From: Lewinellaceae bacterium | Lineage (GTDB): Bacteria; Bacteroidota; Bacteroidia; Chitinophagales; Saprospiraceae | DNA length: 64,000 bases | Direction: 5' to 3' | Assembly: GCA_020636225.1 (NCBI GenBank) | Contig: JACJYI010000006.1 | Coordinates: forward strand, 1 to 64,000 | Shown: piece by piece, positions 25,160-34,164 of the stretch | How the letters are laid out: each line of letters starts with the position of its first letter | Position numbering within the stretch: position 1 is the first letter of the stretch | Notes under the pieces: generated by a model | The model's database searches: none | Seen by the model: the letters and a program-made list of their open reading frames with translations, nothing else | What the model was told of the DNA's origin: nothing | Translations under genes and position numbers: made by a program

Positions 25160-26281
25160 TCAGGAGAATTTTCGGCATGCCTGGTAGAGGTCGTCCCATT
25201 CCTTTCTTCCCTTGATCACCGTGTCCAGGTATTCCTTCCAGATCTCGGTATCCGTGGAAGGATCCTTGATGACCGCCTGGTGGATCCCCGGTGCGAGGTC
25301 GTCGGCCGTGAGGGTTCCCGAACCAAAGTATCTGGACATGGCCAGGCCCTGGTTGACAACGGATATGGCTTCCGCTGCGCTGAGGGTGCTGCTGGGAATG
25401 CGCAGTTTTTCTTTCTGGTCTTCTGTCCGGCCCTGCCGGAGCTCCCGAAACAGGATCACCAGTCGTTCGATCTCGTGAATGGGGAGAGGGATCTCTTCCT
25501 TCATCGTTTTCAGGAAATCTGCGCGAACGCGGTCCTGCACGATCCGCACTTCTTCCTTCAGGGTGGCTGGCATGGGCATGACGACGGTGTTGAACCGACG
25601 GCGCAGGGCGGAACTGAGGTCATTGATTCCCCGGTCGCGATCATTGGCCGTGGCGATCAGGTTGAACCCGGGCAGGGCCTGAACCCGGGTATTCAGCTCG
25701 GGGACCGGGAGGATCTTTTCGGAAAGGATGGTGATCAGGCTGTCCTGGACATCGGATGGGATCCGGGTCAGCTCTTCGATCCGGACAATGGCCCCGTCTT
25801 CCATGGCGCGATACACCGGGCTGGGTACCAAAGCCTCCTGGACCGGACCATCCTGGAGCAACCGGGCGTAGTTCCAGGAATAGCGCAGGGCCTCTTCGGC
25901 CAATCCGGATGTTCCCTGGATCAGGCGGGTGGAATTGCCGGAAATGGCAGCGGCGAGGTGTTCGGCCACCCAGGTCTTCGCGGTGCCGGGCACACCGATC
26001 AGCAAGAGGGCGCGGTCGGTCAGGAGGGTAGCGATGGCCGCCTCAATGATCCTGGGCTGGCCGATATACTTCGGGGTGATGATCGTGCCATCGGGTAATG
26101 TCCCACCCATCAGATAGGTCCTGACCGCCTGGGGAGACATGCGCCATTGGGGAGGACGGTGTCGGTCATCCTGGGCTACCAGCGCCGTTAATTCTTGTTG
26201 ATACAACTCTTCAGCAGGTGGGCGCAGCACCTGGTGAATATCCGCCAGATCTGGGGGTTTGGTATTCGTTCGTTTGGCCAT
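25160..26281 (-). CDS. MoxR-like AAA+ ATPase
   Basis: 373 aa. Walker A GVPGTAKTW (~95-103), Walker B-like VRIEELTRIPSDVQ (~166-179, with EE in place of DE), sensor 1 in FNLIATANDRDRGIN and arginine-finger region LSSALRRRFNTVVMP. A MoxR lid domain follows. MoxR proteins act as chaperones with VWA-domain partners; here only the DUF5682 partner is adjacent downstream. First gene of the minus-strand pair. Confidence 0.9.
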   Translation of the reverse strand: MAKRTNTKPPDLADIHQVLRPPAEELYQQELTALVAQDDRHRPPQWRMSPQAVRTYLMGGTLPDGTIITPKYIGQPRIIEAAIATLLTDRALLLIGVPGTAKTWVAEHLAAAISGNSTRLIQGTSGLAEEALRYSWNYARLLQDGPVQEALVPSPVYRAMEDGAIVRIEELTRIPSDVQDSLITILSEKILPVPELNTRVQALPGFNLIATANDRDRGINDLSSALRRRFNTVVMPMPATLKEEVRIVQDRVRADFLKTMKEEIPLPIHEIERLVILFRELRQGRTEDQKEKLRIPSSTLSAAEAISVVNQGLAMSRYFGSGTLTADDLAPGIHQAVIKDPSTDTEIWKEYLDTVIKGRKEWDDLYQACRKFS

Positions 26282-26414
26282 GGGGCCAAATTACGTCAAG
26301 GGAATGAGGACTGGGAGTGGAGGGCGATCAAAGGTCAATCTTCGCCCGGGTTGGAACGTTATACCGGCCAGAGTGTTATATAGATAGACCAGAAGCCGAC
26401 ACCAAAGATCGATG

Positions 26415-26448
26415 ACCCGCTCCGAGTTTTTCGGATGCGGGTTTTTTT
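26415..26448 (+). terminator. Rho-independent terminator in the leader of the giant surface gene
   Basis: ACCCGC-TCCGA, loop, TCGGA-T-GCGGGT followed by seven T. It lies between divergent genes, 80 bp upstream of the start at 26528, so on the plus strand it can only end a leader or small RNA begun in 26282-26414. Confidence 0.8.
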
Positions 26449-26484
26449 GTCAACACCCTGGTGTCGTCAACCATTCCCGTTTTT

Positions 26485-26522
26485 TCAGGTTAAGGAATAG
26501 TCTGGAAACCACCCTAACCTGA
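26485..26522. promoter_or_regulatory. Inverted repeat at the ribosome-binding region
   Basis: TCAGGTTA and TAACCTGA (8-bp perfect arms, 22-nt loop) end 5 nt before the ATG at 26528. It could be an operator or an mRNA hairpin covering the start. Confidence 0.4.
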
Positions 26523-26527
26523 ACATC

Positions 26528-29500
26528 ATGACGTTCTCCAACGCCGGGTTCATGAGATGTCAACTCCCGGGAACGAGGAGTTTGCTCCTTTTTTTGTTCG
26601 TTATTCTCTGCTGTCACTGGACATCCTTGAACGGACAAACCTATTATGCAGGTGGGGCAGATGGGCTATGGGAGATCACCATTGTCAATGGCAGTTGTTC
26701 GGCCGATTTTATCGGACCATTTACCGATGTGGCCACGGGAAACAACGTGTTTGCAGGGGATATTGCCATTTGCCCGAACGGGCAGTTGTATATCACGGAC
26801 AACAGCAACCTGTGGGAGGTGGACCCTTCCACGGGTGACGTGACGCTGGCCGTTTTCTCGCCAACTTATTTGGGTATCGTAGCCCTGGGCTGTGCAGGGG
26901 GAGACATTCTTTATGGCGCAGCCTTCAATCTGGGGAGCGGGCCCATGCTGTATCAATTCGATGTCAATGCCGGGACCGTCACGTCAGTGGGTGTTCTTCC
27001 GTTCAACCCTTCCGGGGATCTGCACCTGTACGGAGGTACCTGGTACCTGACGGCGAATGAAGGCCTGATCCAGCTGGATGTGGCCAATCCGGGAGCCAGT
27101 ACCCTGCTCTTTGGAGGAGCTTCCTTCGTGGGGATGACGGCATATGCCGATGATTGCAATACCCTGCTCGGTGGAGACGGAAACAACCTGTTCACCATTG
27201 ACCTGGATGAAGAATCGGTGTCTGCCTTGTGTGTTGTACCGGGTGTCCAGATCGGGGGACTGACCACTCTGGCCGAATTTGACCCCATTGGCGGATGCGA
27301 GATCAGCCTGGACCTGGATGGCGATGACAGCTCGGGAGCCACAGGAGCAGACTACGACAGCGAACCCTATTCCTGTCTGACCGAGGATGGGTTGGCGGTC
27401 GCGGATGAGGACCTGGACCTGGAAACGGGAGGTTCGGACATTGACTTCATGACCATCGACCTGGTGGGGGGCAATGCTAACGGGCCAGATGAATACCTGG
27501 AACTGCTGGCTGCCAACAATATCACCATCAGCGGATCCGGAGCAGACCAACTGACCCTGACCAATGCCGGCGGGGCGACGGTGGCTGATTTTCGCAATGC
27601 CGTCCTGGCCATCCGGTACCGGAATGATGGTGATCCCCTGATCGGAGGTGACCGGACCATCGAGGTACAGTTCACGCTGGTGAATGGAGATGAATCGAAT
27701 ATTGGAGTACCCACCATACCGGTGGACATCTATCCGGACCTGGTCGTCGACCTGGGTGAGGCCATCACCATATGCCAGGGGGATGTGACCCTGCTGGAAG
27801 CCGGAATACCGGATGCGGAATATCTGTGGTCGACCAATGAGACGACCGAACAGATCGCGGTGGCCAACCCCGGGCAGTATGCGGTAACCGTGACGGATGA
27901 CCTGAGCTGCCCTGCATCGGATACGGTCGAGGTGTTCGTCCTGCCCAATATCGAGCTGACCCTGGTCGGGGATACGATCTGTCAGGGAGTGGAAGCGGTG
28001 ATCAGCTTCAGTACCGATGCCGGCGGAGCCGTCGACCTGATCATCGAGGCAACGCCTGGTGGCCAGACGCTGGTGTGGACGGGAGTGAATAGCGGGTATA
28101 GCGAAACTGTACTGTTTGATGCATCCCAAACCATCGAGATCACCAGCTATGGCCTGACCTCGGGTGAAGATGCCTGCTGGCCTGTTCTGGAGTTGACAGC
28201 CGACGTGTTGGTCAACCCTCTGGACACGACCTTTCAGGTGGTTCGCTTGTGTGATGGAGAAAGCTATGAAGCCGGAGGAGGCTTGCAGACCGAAAGTGGG
28301 ACCTATGAAGATCTGCTGATCAACCTGGCTGGTTGCGACAGCCTGGTGATCACTGACCTGGCCTTCTGGCCCTTGGATACGACCATCCTCCAAACCACCT
28401 CCTGCGATTCCAATCAGGTCGGCCAGGATGAGGTCCTGTTCACCAATGAGAACGGATGTGACAGTCTGGTCATCATCATCACCAGTTACAGTGCAAGTGA
28501 CACCACACTGATCACTGCGACCACCTGCGACCCTGCGGAAGAAGGTGAGACAACCGAATTCTTCACCAATCAGCTGGGCTGTGATAGTGTGGTCATCACC
28601 ACCATCCTTCTGCATTCTTCCGATACCACTTTGATCGAGCAGACGAGCTGCGATCCTACCCAGGCGGGTATGACGACAACTCTGCTCACCAACCAGCAGG
28701 GCTGCGACAGCCTGGTGATCACGACTACGGTCTTCCAGACTTCGGATACGACGGTGATCGAGCAGACGAGCTGCGATCCTACCCAGGCGGGCATGACGAC
28801 AACTCTGCTCACCAACCAGCAGGGCTGCGACAGCCTGGTGATCACGACTACGGTCTTCCAGACTTCGGATACGACGGTGATCGAGCAGACGAGCTGCGAT
28901 CCTACCCAGGCGGGCATGACGACAACTCTGCTCACCAACCAGCAGGGCTGCGACAGCCTGGTGATCACCACGACGATCTTCCAGACTTCCGATACGACGT
29001 TGATCGAGCAGACGAGCTGCGACCCTGCACAGGCCGATACGACGACTATACTGCTGACGAATCAGCAGGGTTGCGACAGCCTGGTGATCACCACGACGAT
29101 CTTCCAGGCTTCGGATACGACCTTGATCGAGCAGACCAGCTGCGATCCGGCCCAGGCCGGTACGACGACGGTACTTCTCGACAACCAGCAGGGCTGCGAC
29201 AGCCTGGTGATCACGACGACGATCTTCCAGGCTTCGGATACGACCTTGATCGAGCAGACCAGCTGCGATCCTGCCCAGGCCGGTACGACGACTATACTGC
29301 TGACCAATCAGCAGGGTTGCGACAGCCTGGTGATTACCACGGTGATTCTACTCCCCTCTTCCATCGACACATTGATCGTGTTGACCTGCCAGGAGCAGGA
29401 CACCGGGACCAATGTGATCAACCTGACCAATCAGGTCGGTTGCGATAGCGTGATCGTGCAGATCATCCAATGGACCGGAGCGGACAGTTGTGAACTGCTG

Positions 29501-30286
29501 GTGGATGTGTCACTGGACCAACCCGTGTGTGCCGGCGAATTGGGCACCATCCGGTTGTCCCCGGCGACGGGCACCTTTCCCATCGAGGTGGGCTGGGGGT
29601 TGTTGAACGGGAACCGTCAGGTCACTGCCTGGACTTCATCCGATCCGGAACTGGTGCTGGGAGGGTTGGCTCCGGGCCTTTACGTCCTGGTTGCGACGGA
29701 TGCCAATGGCCAACTCTGGCAGGACACCGTGACCATCTTGCCGGGGCAGGAGTTCTCGATCGACCTGGGTCCTGACCTGCAGGTGGAGTTGGGCACGACC
29801 GTGGATCTGAGTGTCCAGATCAATCCACCGACATCATTAATAGAGAGTATCCTCTGGGAACCGAACCTGTGTGCCTTCTGCCTGGACCCATCATTGGTGA
29901 TCGATCAGGAGATCACCGTGCAGGTGACGGCGACTACGGATGCAGGATGTGAGGATGAGGACCAGATCACTATCCGGGTAAATGAACCGACCCGGCCGCG
30001 GGTGTTCATCCCCAGTGTATTCAGTCCGAACAACGACGGGATCAATGACCTGTTCGCCCCGCAGGGAGATGCCTCCATCCGGGTGGATGAGTTGGCGATC
30101 TACGGGCGATGGGGCGAACTGATCTTCCAGACGGGGCAGTTCCAGCTGGGCGATCCCGACCAGGGCTGGGATGGCCGCATGCGCGACGATCCGGCCCATG
30201 TGGATGCATACGTGTATGTAGCGTTGCTGCGATGGCCGGATGGCACCACACGAATCTATAAAGGGGATGTCCAGCTCGTAAGATGA
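26528..30286 (+). CDS. Giant T9SS type B surface protein with 41-aa repeats
   Basis: 1252 aa; signal peptide RSLLLFLFVILCCHWTSLNGQ (start at 26528, or 26552). Layout: beta-propeller-like domain (~38-255) with LWEITIVNGSC and LWEVDPSTGDV blades; cadherin-like sandwich (~256-410; CEISLDLDGDDSSGATGADY); two Ig/PKD-like domains (410-590); a cysteine-rich array of eight 41-residue units (~616-943) of the form SDTT-IEQTSCDP-GCDSLVITT; two further Ig-like segments; and the CHU_C/type B sorting domain (RVFIPSVFSPNNDGINDLFA ... YKGDVQLVR). Exported by Sec then T9SS and probably an adhesin. The next gene is a tandem paralogue starting inside its stop codon. Confidence 0.9.
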   Translation: MTFSNAGFMRCQLPGTRSLLLFLFVILCCHWTSLNGQTYYAGGADGLWEITIVNGSCSADFIGPFTDVATGNNVFAGDIAICPNGQLYITDNSNLWEVDPSTGDVTLAVFSPTYLGIVALGCAGGDILYGAAFNLGSGPMLYQFDVNAGTVTSVGVLPFNPSGDLHLYGGTWYLTANEGLIQLDVANPGASTLLFGGASFVGMTAYADDCNTLLGGDGNNLFTIDLDEESVSALCVVPGVQIGGLTTLAEFDPIGGCEISLDLDGDDSSGATGADYDSEPYSCLTEDGLAVADEDLDLETGGSDIDFMTIDLVGGNANGPDEYLELLAANNITISGSGADQLTLTNAGGATVADFRNAVLAIRYRNDGDPLIGGDRTIEVQFTLVNGDESNIGVPTIPVDIYPDLVVDLGEAITICQGDVTLLEAGIPDAEYLWSTNETTEQIAVANPGQYAVTVTDDLSCPASDTVEVFVLPNIELTLVGDTICQGVEAVISFSTDAGGAVDLIIEATPGGQTLVWTGVNSGYSETVLFDASQTIEITSYGLTSGEDACWPVLELTADVLVNPLDTTFQVVRLCDGESYEAGGGLQTESGTYEDLLINLAGCDSLVITDLAFWPLDTTILQTTSCDSNQVGQDEVLFTNENGCDSLVIIITSYSASDTTLITATTCDPAEEGETTEFFTNQLGCDSVVITTILLHSSDTTLIEQTSCDPTQAGMTTTLLTNQQGCDSLVITTTVFQTSDTTVIEQTSCDPTQAGMTTTLLTNQQGCDSLVITTTVFQTSDTTVIEQTSCDPTQAGMTTTLLTNQQGCDSLVITTTIFQTSDTTLIEQTSCDPAQADTTTILLTNQQGCDSLVITTTIFQASDTTLIEQTSCDPAQAGTTTVLLDNQQGCDSLVITTTIFQASDTTLIEQTSCDPAQAGTTTILLTNQQGCDSLVITTVILLPSSIDTLIVLTCQEQDTGTNVINLTNQVGCDSVIVQIIQWTGADSCELLVDVSLDQPVCAGELGTIRLSPATGTFPIEVGWGLLNGNRQVTAWTSSDPELVLGGLAPGLYVLVATDANGQLWQDTVTILPGQEFSIDLGPDLQVELGTTVDLSVQINPPTSLIESILWEPNLCAFCLDPSLVIDQEITVQVTATTDAGCEDEDQITIRVNEPTRPRVFIPSVFSPNNDGINDLFAPQGDASIRVDELAIYGRWGELIFQTGQFQLGDPDQGWDGRMRDDPAHVDAYVYVALLRWPDGTTRIYKGDVQLVR
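28373..29356 (+). repeat. Eight in-frame 123-bp tandem repeats
   Basis: Each unit encodes 41 aa with two invariant Cys (SCDP and GCDSL). Units start every 123 bp from 28373. Units 3-5 (28619-28987) are almost identical, which points to recent slippage or recombination; the outer units are more diverged. Confidence 0.93.
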
Positions 30287-31893
30287 TGAGGCCTGTATCA
30301 CACAAGAGGATGGGAGTTTCTCCTACGTATGAAACGAATGCCCGGCGTGGTGTACGATCCCTGTTTCCATTCTGGATTGTATCGATATGCTTGTTGACCA
30401 GCTCGGTATCCAGTGCTCAGCCATATACCTACTATGCCACATCAATCCTGGAACTATGGACCATTTCTATTGATGAAGATGGGAATTGCAGTTCCACATT
30501 GGTAGGGCCTCTTCTCTATCCGAATGGAAGCCAGTTTTATTCCTCAGATCTGGCCATTTGCCCTGATGGTGTCCTGTACACGACAGATGATGGAAGTTTT
30601 TTTGAAGTAAATCCCGCTACTGCTCAATGTATCCTGGTGGCTTTCTCTCCTGTCAGTCTGGGTATTGTTGGCATGGTCTGTCCCAACCCCACGACGATCT
30701 ATGCAGTTGCTGCCGGCGGACTAGGGGGAAATCTCTATGAGGTGGACATTCCTGGTGGCACGATCACTGATCTGGGATCAACTGGTTTTAGTTGTCAGGG
30801 AGGGATCACCGAGTTCAATGGGGAGTATTACATGACGGCAGATGAGGGCCTGGTCAGACTGGATCTTTCCAATCCGGGCAATAGTGAGGTCGTAGCATCC
30901 TTTAATATGACTCATTTGGGGTTGAGTATCTTACTCGGGAAGTGCAATACACTCCTGGGTGGAGGCCCAAATGGCGTCTTGACCGAGATCAATGTCATCA
31001 CTGGCGAGGAGGAAGTATTGTGTTCTATCCCTGCCGCTACCATTGGTGGATTAACCTCCCCTGATGAGTTCATTCCTTCGCCTTCTTGCGAGATCAGCCT
31101 GGACCTGGATGGCGATGACAGTTCGGGAGCCACAGGAGCGGACTACGACAGCGAACCCTATTCCTGTCTGACCGAGGATGGGCTGGCAGTCGCGGATGAG
31201 GACCTGGACCTGGAAACGGGAGGTACGGACATTGACTTCATGACCATCGACCTGGTGGGGGGCAATGCCAACGGGCCAGATGAATACCTGGAACTACTGG
31301 CTGCCAACAATATCACCATCAGCGGATCCGGTACGGACCAACTGACCCTGACCAATGCCGGCGGGGCGACGGTGGCTGATTTTCGCAATGCCGTCCTGGC
31401 CATCCGGTACAAGAATGATGGCGATCCCCTGATCGGAGGTGACCGGACCATCGAGGTACAGTTCACGCTGGTGAATGGAGATGAATCGAATATTGGAGTA
31501 GCCACCATACCGGTGGACATCTATCCGGACCTGGTCGTCGACCTGGGTGAGGCCATCACCATATGCCAGGGGGATGTGACCCTGCTGGAAGCCGGAATAC
31601 CGGATGCGGAATATCTGTGGTCGACCAATGAGACGACCGAACAGATCGCGGTGGCCAACCCCGGGCAGTATGCGGTAACCGTGACGGATGACCTGAGCTG
31701 CCCTGCATCGGATACGGTCGAGGTGTTCGTCCTGCCCAATATCGAGCTGACCCTGGTCGGGGATACGATCTGTCAGGGAGAGGAAGCGGTGATCAGCTTC
31801 AATACAGATGCCGGCGGAGCCGTCGACCTGATCATCGAGGCAACGCCTGGTGCGCCGGTGGACGGAGGAATGCGAGAAGGCTGTACTGTTTGA
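30283..31893 (+). pseudogene. 5' part of a second giant T9SS surface protein (interrupted)
   Basis: 536 aa frame overlapping the previous stop (ATGATG, 4-bp overlap). Signal peptide FPFWIVSICLLTSSVSSAQP. The propeller-like domain (~40-265) is a diverged homologue of the first gene's, but from CEISLDL (nt 31087) on the DNA is almost identical to 27298 onward. The frame is lost after nt 31850, where an error-rich segment begins, and resumes at about 32290. Apart from this the gene would be a ~1.1-kaa paralogue of its neighbour. It may be intact in the real genome if the break is an assembly error. Confidence 0.8.
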
Positions 31894-32286
31894 TGCATCC
31901 CAAACATGAGATCAGGCTGACCTCGGGTGAAAGGATGCCTGTTCTGGGTTGACAACCGACGTTTGGTCAGCCCACTGGACGACTCGATTGATTGTGGATG
32001 GAAAGCTATGAAGCCGAGGGGCTTTACCGCGAAAGTGGACTAAAAGGGTTGTAATCGGCGGTTGCGACCTAACCTGGTGATCACTGACCTGGCCTTCTGG
32101 CCTGGATGACCATCCTTCAAACCACCTCCTGCGATCCCAGTCAGGTCGCGGATGAGATCCTGTTCACCAATGAGAACGGATGCGCAGTCTGGTCATCATC
32201 ATCACCAGCTACAGCGCAAGTGACGCACACGATCGCTGAGACGACCTGCGACCCCGGAAGAAGGTGAGACAACGAATTCTTCACCA
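31850..32286 (+). other. Error-rich duplicate segment breaking the second paralogue
   Basis: This stretch follows the order of 28064-28572 of the first gene but has many single- and few-base deletions and mismatches, so every frame is closed. It ends at TCACCAATGG, and the sequence then jumps back to the GCTGGCCTGTTCTGG point and repeats the same content cleanly. A mis-joined low-quality read end inside a repeat explains this best; a decayed insertion is the alternative. Confidence 0.7.
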
Positions 32287-34035
32287 ATGGCATGCTGGCC
32301 TGTTCTGGAGTTGACAGCCGACGTGTTGGTCAACCCACTGGACACGACCTTTCAGGTGGTTCGCTTGTGTGATGGAGAAAGCTATGAAGCCGGAGGGGGC
32401 TTGCAGACCGAAAGTGGGACCTATAAAGATCTGCTGATCAACTTGGCTGGTTGCGACAGCCTGGTGATCACTGACCTGGCCTTCTGGCCCTTGGATACGA
32501 CCATCCTTCAAACCACCTCCTGCGATCCCAGTCAGGTCGGCCAGGATGAGATCCTGTTCACCAATGAGAACGGATGTGACAGTCTGGTCATCATCATCAC
32601 CAGCTACAGCGCAAGTGACACCACACTGATCGCTGAGACGACCTGCGACCCTGCGGAAGAAGGTGAGACAACCGAATTCTTCACCAATCAGCTGGGCTGT
32701 GATAGTGTGGTCATCACCACCATTCTTCTGCTTTCTTCCGATACCACCTTGATCGAGCAGAGGAGCTGCGATCCTACCCAGGCAGGCATGACGACAACTC
32801 TGCTCACCAACCAGCAGGGTTGCGACAGCCTGGTGATCACCACGACGATCTTCCAGGCCTCGGATACGACGGTGATCGAGCAGACGAGCTGCGATCCTGC
32901 GCAAGCGGGCACGACGACGGTACTTCTCGACAACCAGCAGGGCTGCGACAGCCTGGTGATCACCTCGACGATCTTCCAGGCTTCGGATACGACCTTGATC
33001 GAGCAGACCAGCTGCGATCCTGCCCAGGCCGGTACGACGACTATACTGCTGACGAATCAGCAGGGTTGCGACAGCCTGGTGATCACGATGGTGACCCTTC
33101 TACCTTCGTCCGTCGACACATTGATCGTGTTGACCTGCCAGGAGCAGGACACCGGTACCACCGTGATCAATCTGACCAATCAGGCCGGTTGCGACAGTGT
33201 GATCGTGCAGATCATCCGATGGACCGGAGCAGACAGTTGTAAACTGCTGGTGGATGTGTCACTGGACCAACCTGTGTGTGCCGGCGAATTGGGCACCATC
33301 CGGTTGTCGCTGGAGACGGGCACCTTTCCCATCGAGGTCAGCTGGGGGTTGTTGAACGGGAGCAGCCAGGTCACTGCCTGGATGTCGTCCGATCCGGAAC
33401 TGGTGCTGGGAGGGTTGGCTCCGGGCCTTTACGTCCTGGTGGCAACAGATGCCAATGGCCAAACCTGGCAGGACACCGTGGCCATCTTGCCGGGGCAGGA
33501 GTTCTCGATCGACCTGGGTCCTGACCTGCAGGTGGCGATGGGCACGACCGTGGACCTGAGTGTCCAGGTCAATCCACCGACAACATTAATAGAGAGTATC
33601 CTCTGGGAACCGAACCTGTGTGCCTTCTGCCTGGACCCATCATTGGTGATCGATGAAGAGATCACCGTGCGGGTGATGGCGACTACGGATGCAGGATGTG
33701 AGGATGAGGACCAGATCACCATCCGGGTGAATGAACCGACCCGGCCGCGGGTGTTCATTCCCAGTGTGTTCAGTCCGAACAACGACGGGATCAATGACCT
33801 GTTCGCCCCGCAGGGAGATGCCTCCATCCGGGTGGATGAGTTGGCGATCTACGGGCGATGGGGCGAACTGATCTACCAGACGGGGCAGTTCCAGCTGGGC
33901 GATCCCGACCAGGGCTGGGATGGCCGCATGCGCGACGATCCGGCCCATGTGGATGTATACGTGTATGTAGCGTTGCTGCGATGGCCGGATGGCACCACAC
34001 GAATCTATAAAGGGGATGTCCAGCTCCTGCGTTAG
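32287..34035 (+). pseudogene. 3' part of the second giant T9SS surface protein
   Basis: 582 aa in frame; its ATG at 32287 is probably just an internal accident of the junction, because homology begins three codons later (CWPVLELTADVLVN). It contains five 41-aa Cys units, the two Ig-like segments and a complete type B sorting domain ending YKGDVQLLR. It lacks a signal peptide, so on its own it would not be exported. DNA identity to 28175-30286 is very high outside the repeat array. Confidence 0.8.
32491..33105 (+). repeat. Five in-frame 123-bp tandem repeats (second copy)
   Basis: The same 41-aa unit as in the upstream gene, but five units instead of eight. The first two and last two match the outer units of the other array, so the difference is in the near-identical middle units. 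Confidence 0.92.
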
Positions 34036-34164
34036 GACTGGAGTCCAATCAGATGCTGAACTGGTTGCAGCCTATTGATTCGAAAATCAATGATGGCCTA
34101 TTCCTGGCCGTCTGGTCTGATGACTGACCAGGGTATCGGAATATATCCGGCAGACTCAATCGGG

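Noticed and set aside
26984..28615. Long open frame on the minus strand opposite the giant surface gene
   Set aside because: It is a shadow caused by codon bias and repeats; the protein shows no domain, and the plus strand has a signal peptide, repeats and a sorting domain.
28373..33105. Regular repeats as a CRISPR array
   Set aside because: Units are 123 bp, contiguous, without spacers, and in frame inside a coding region.
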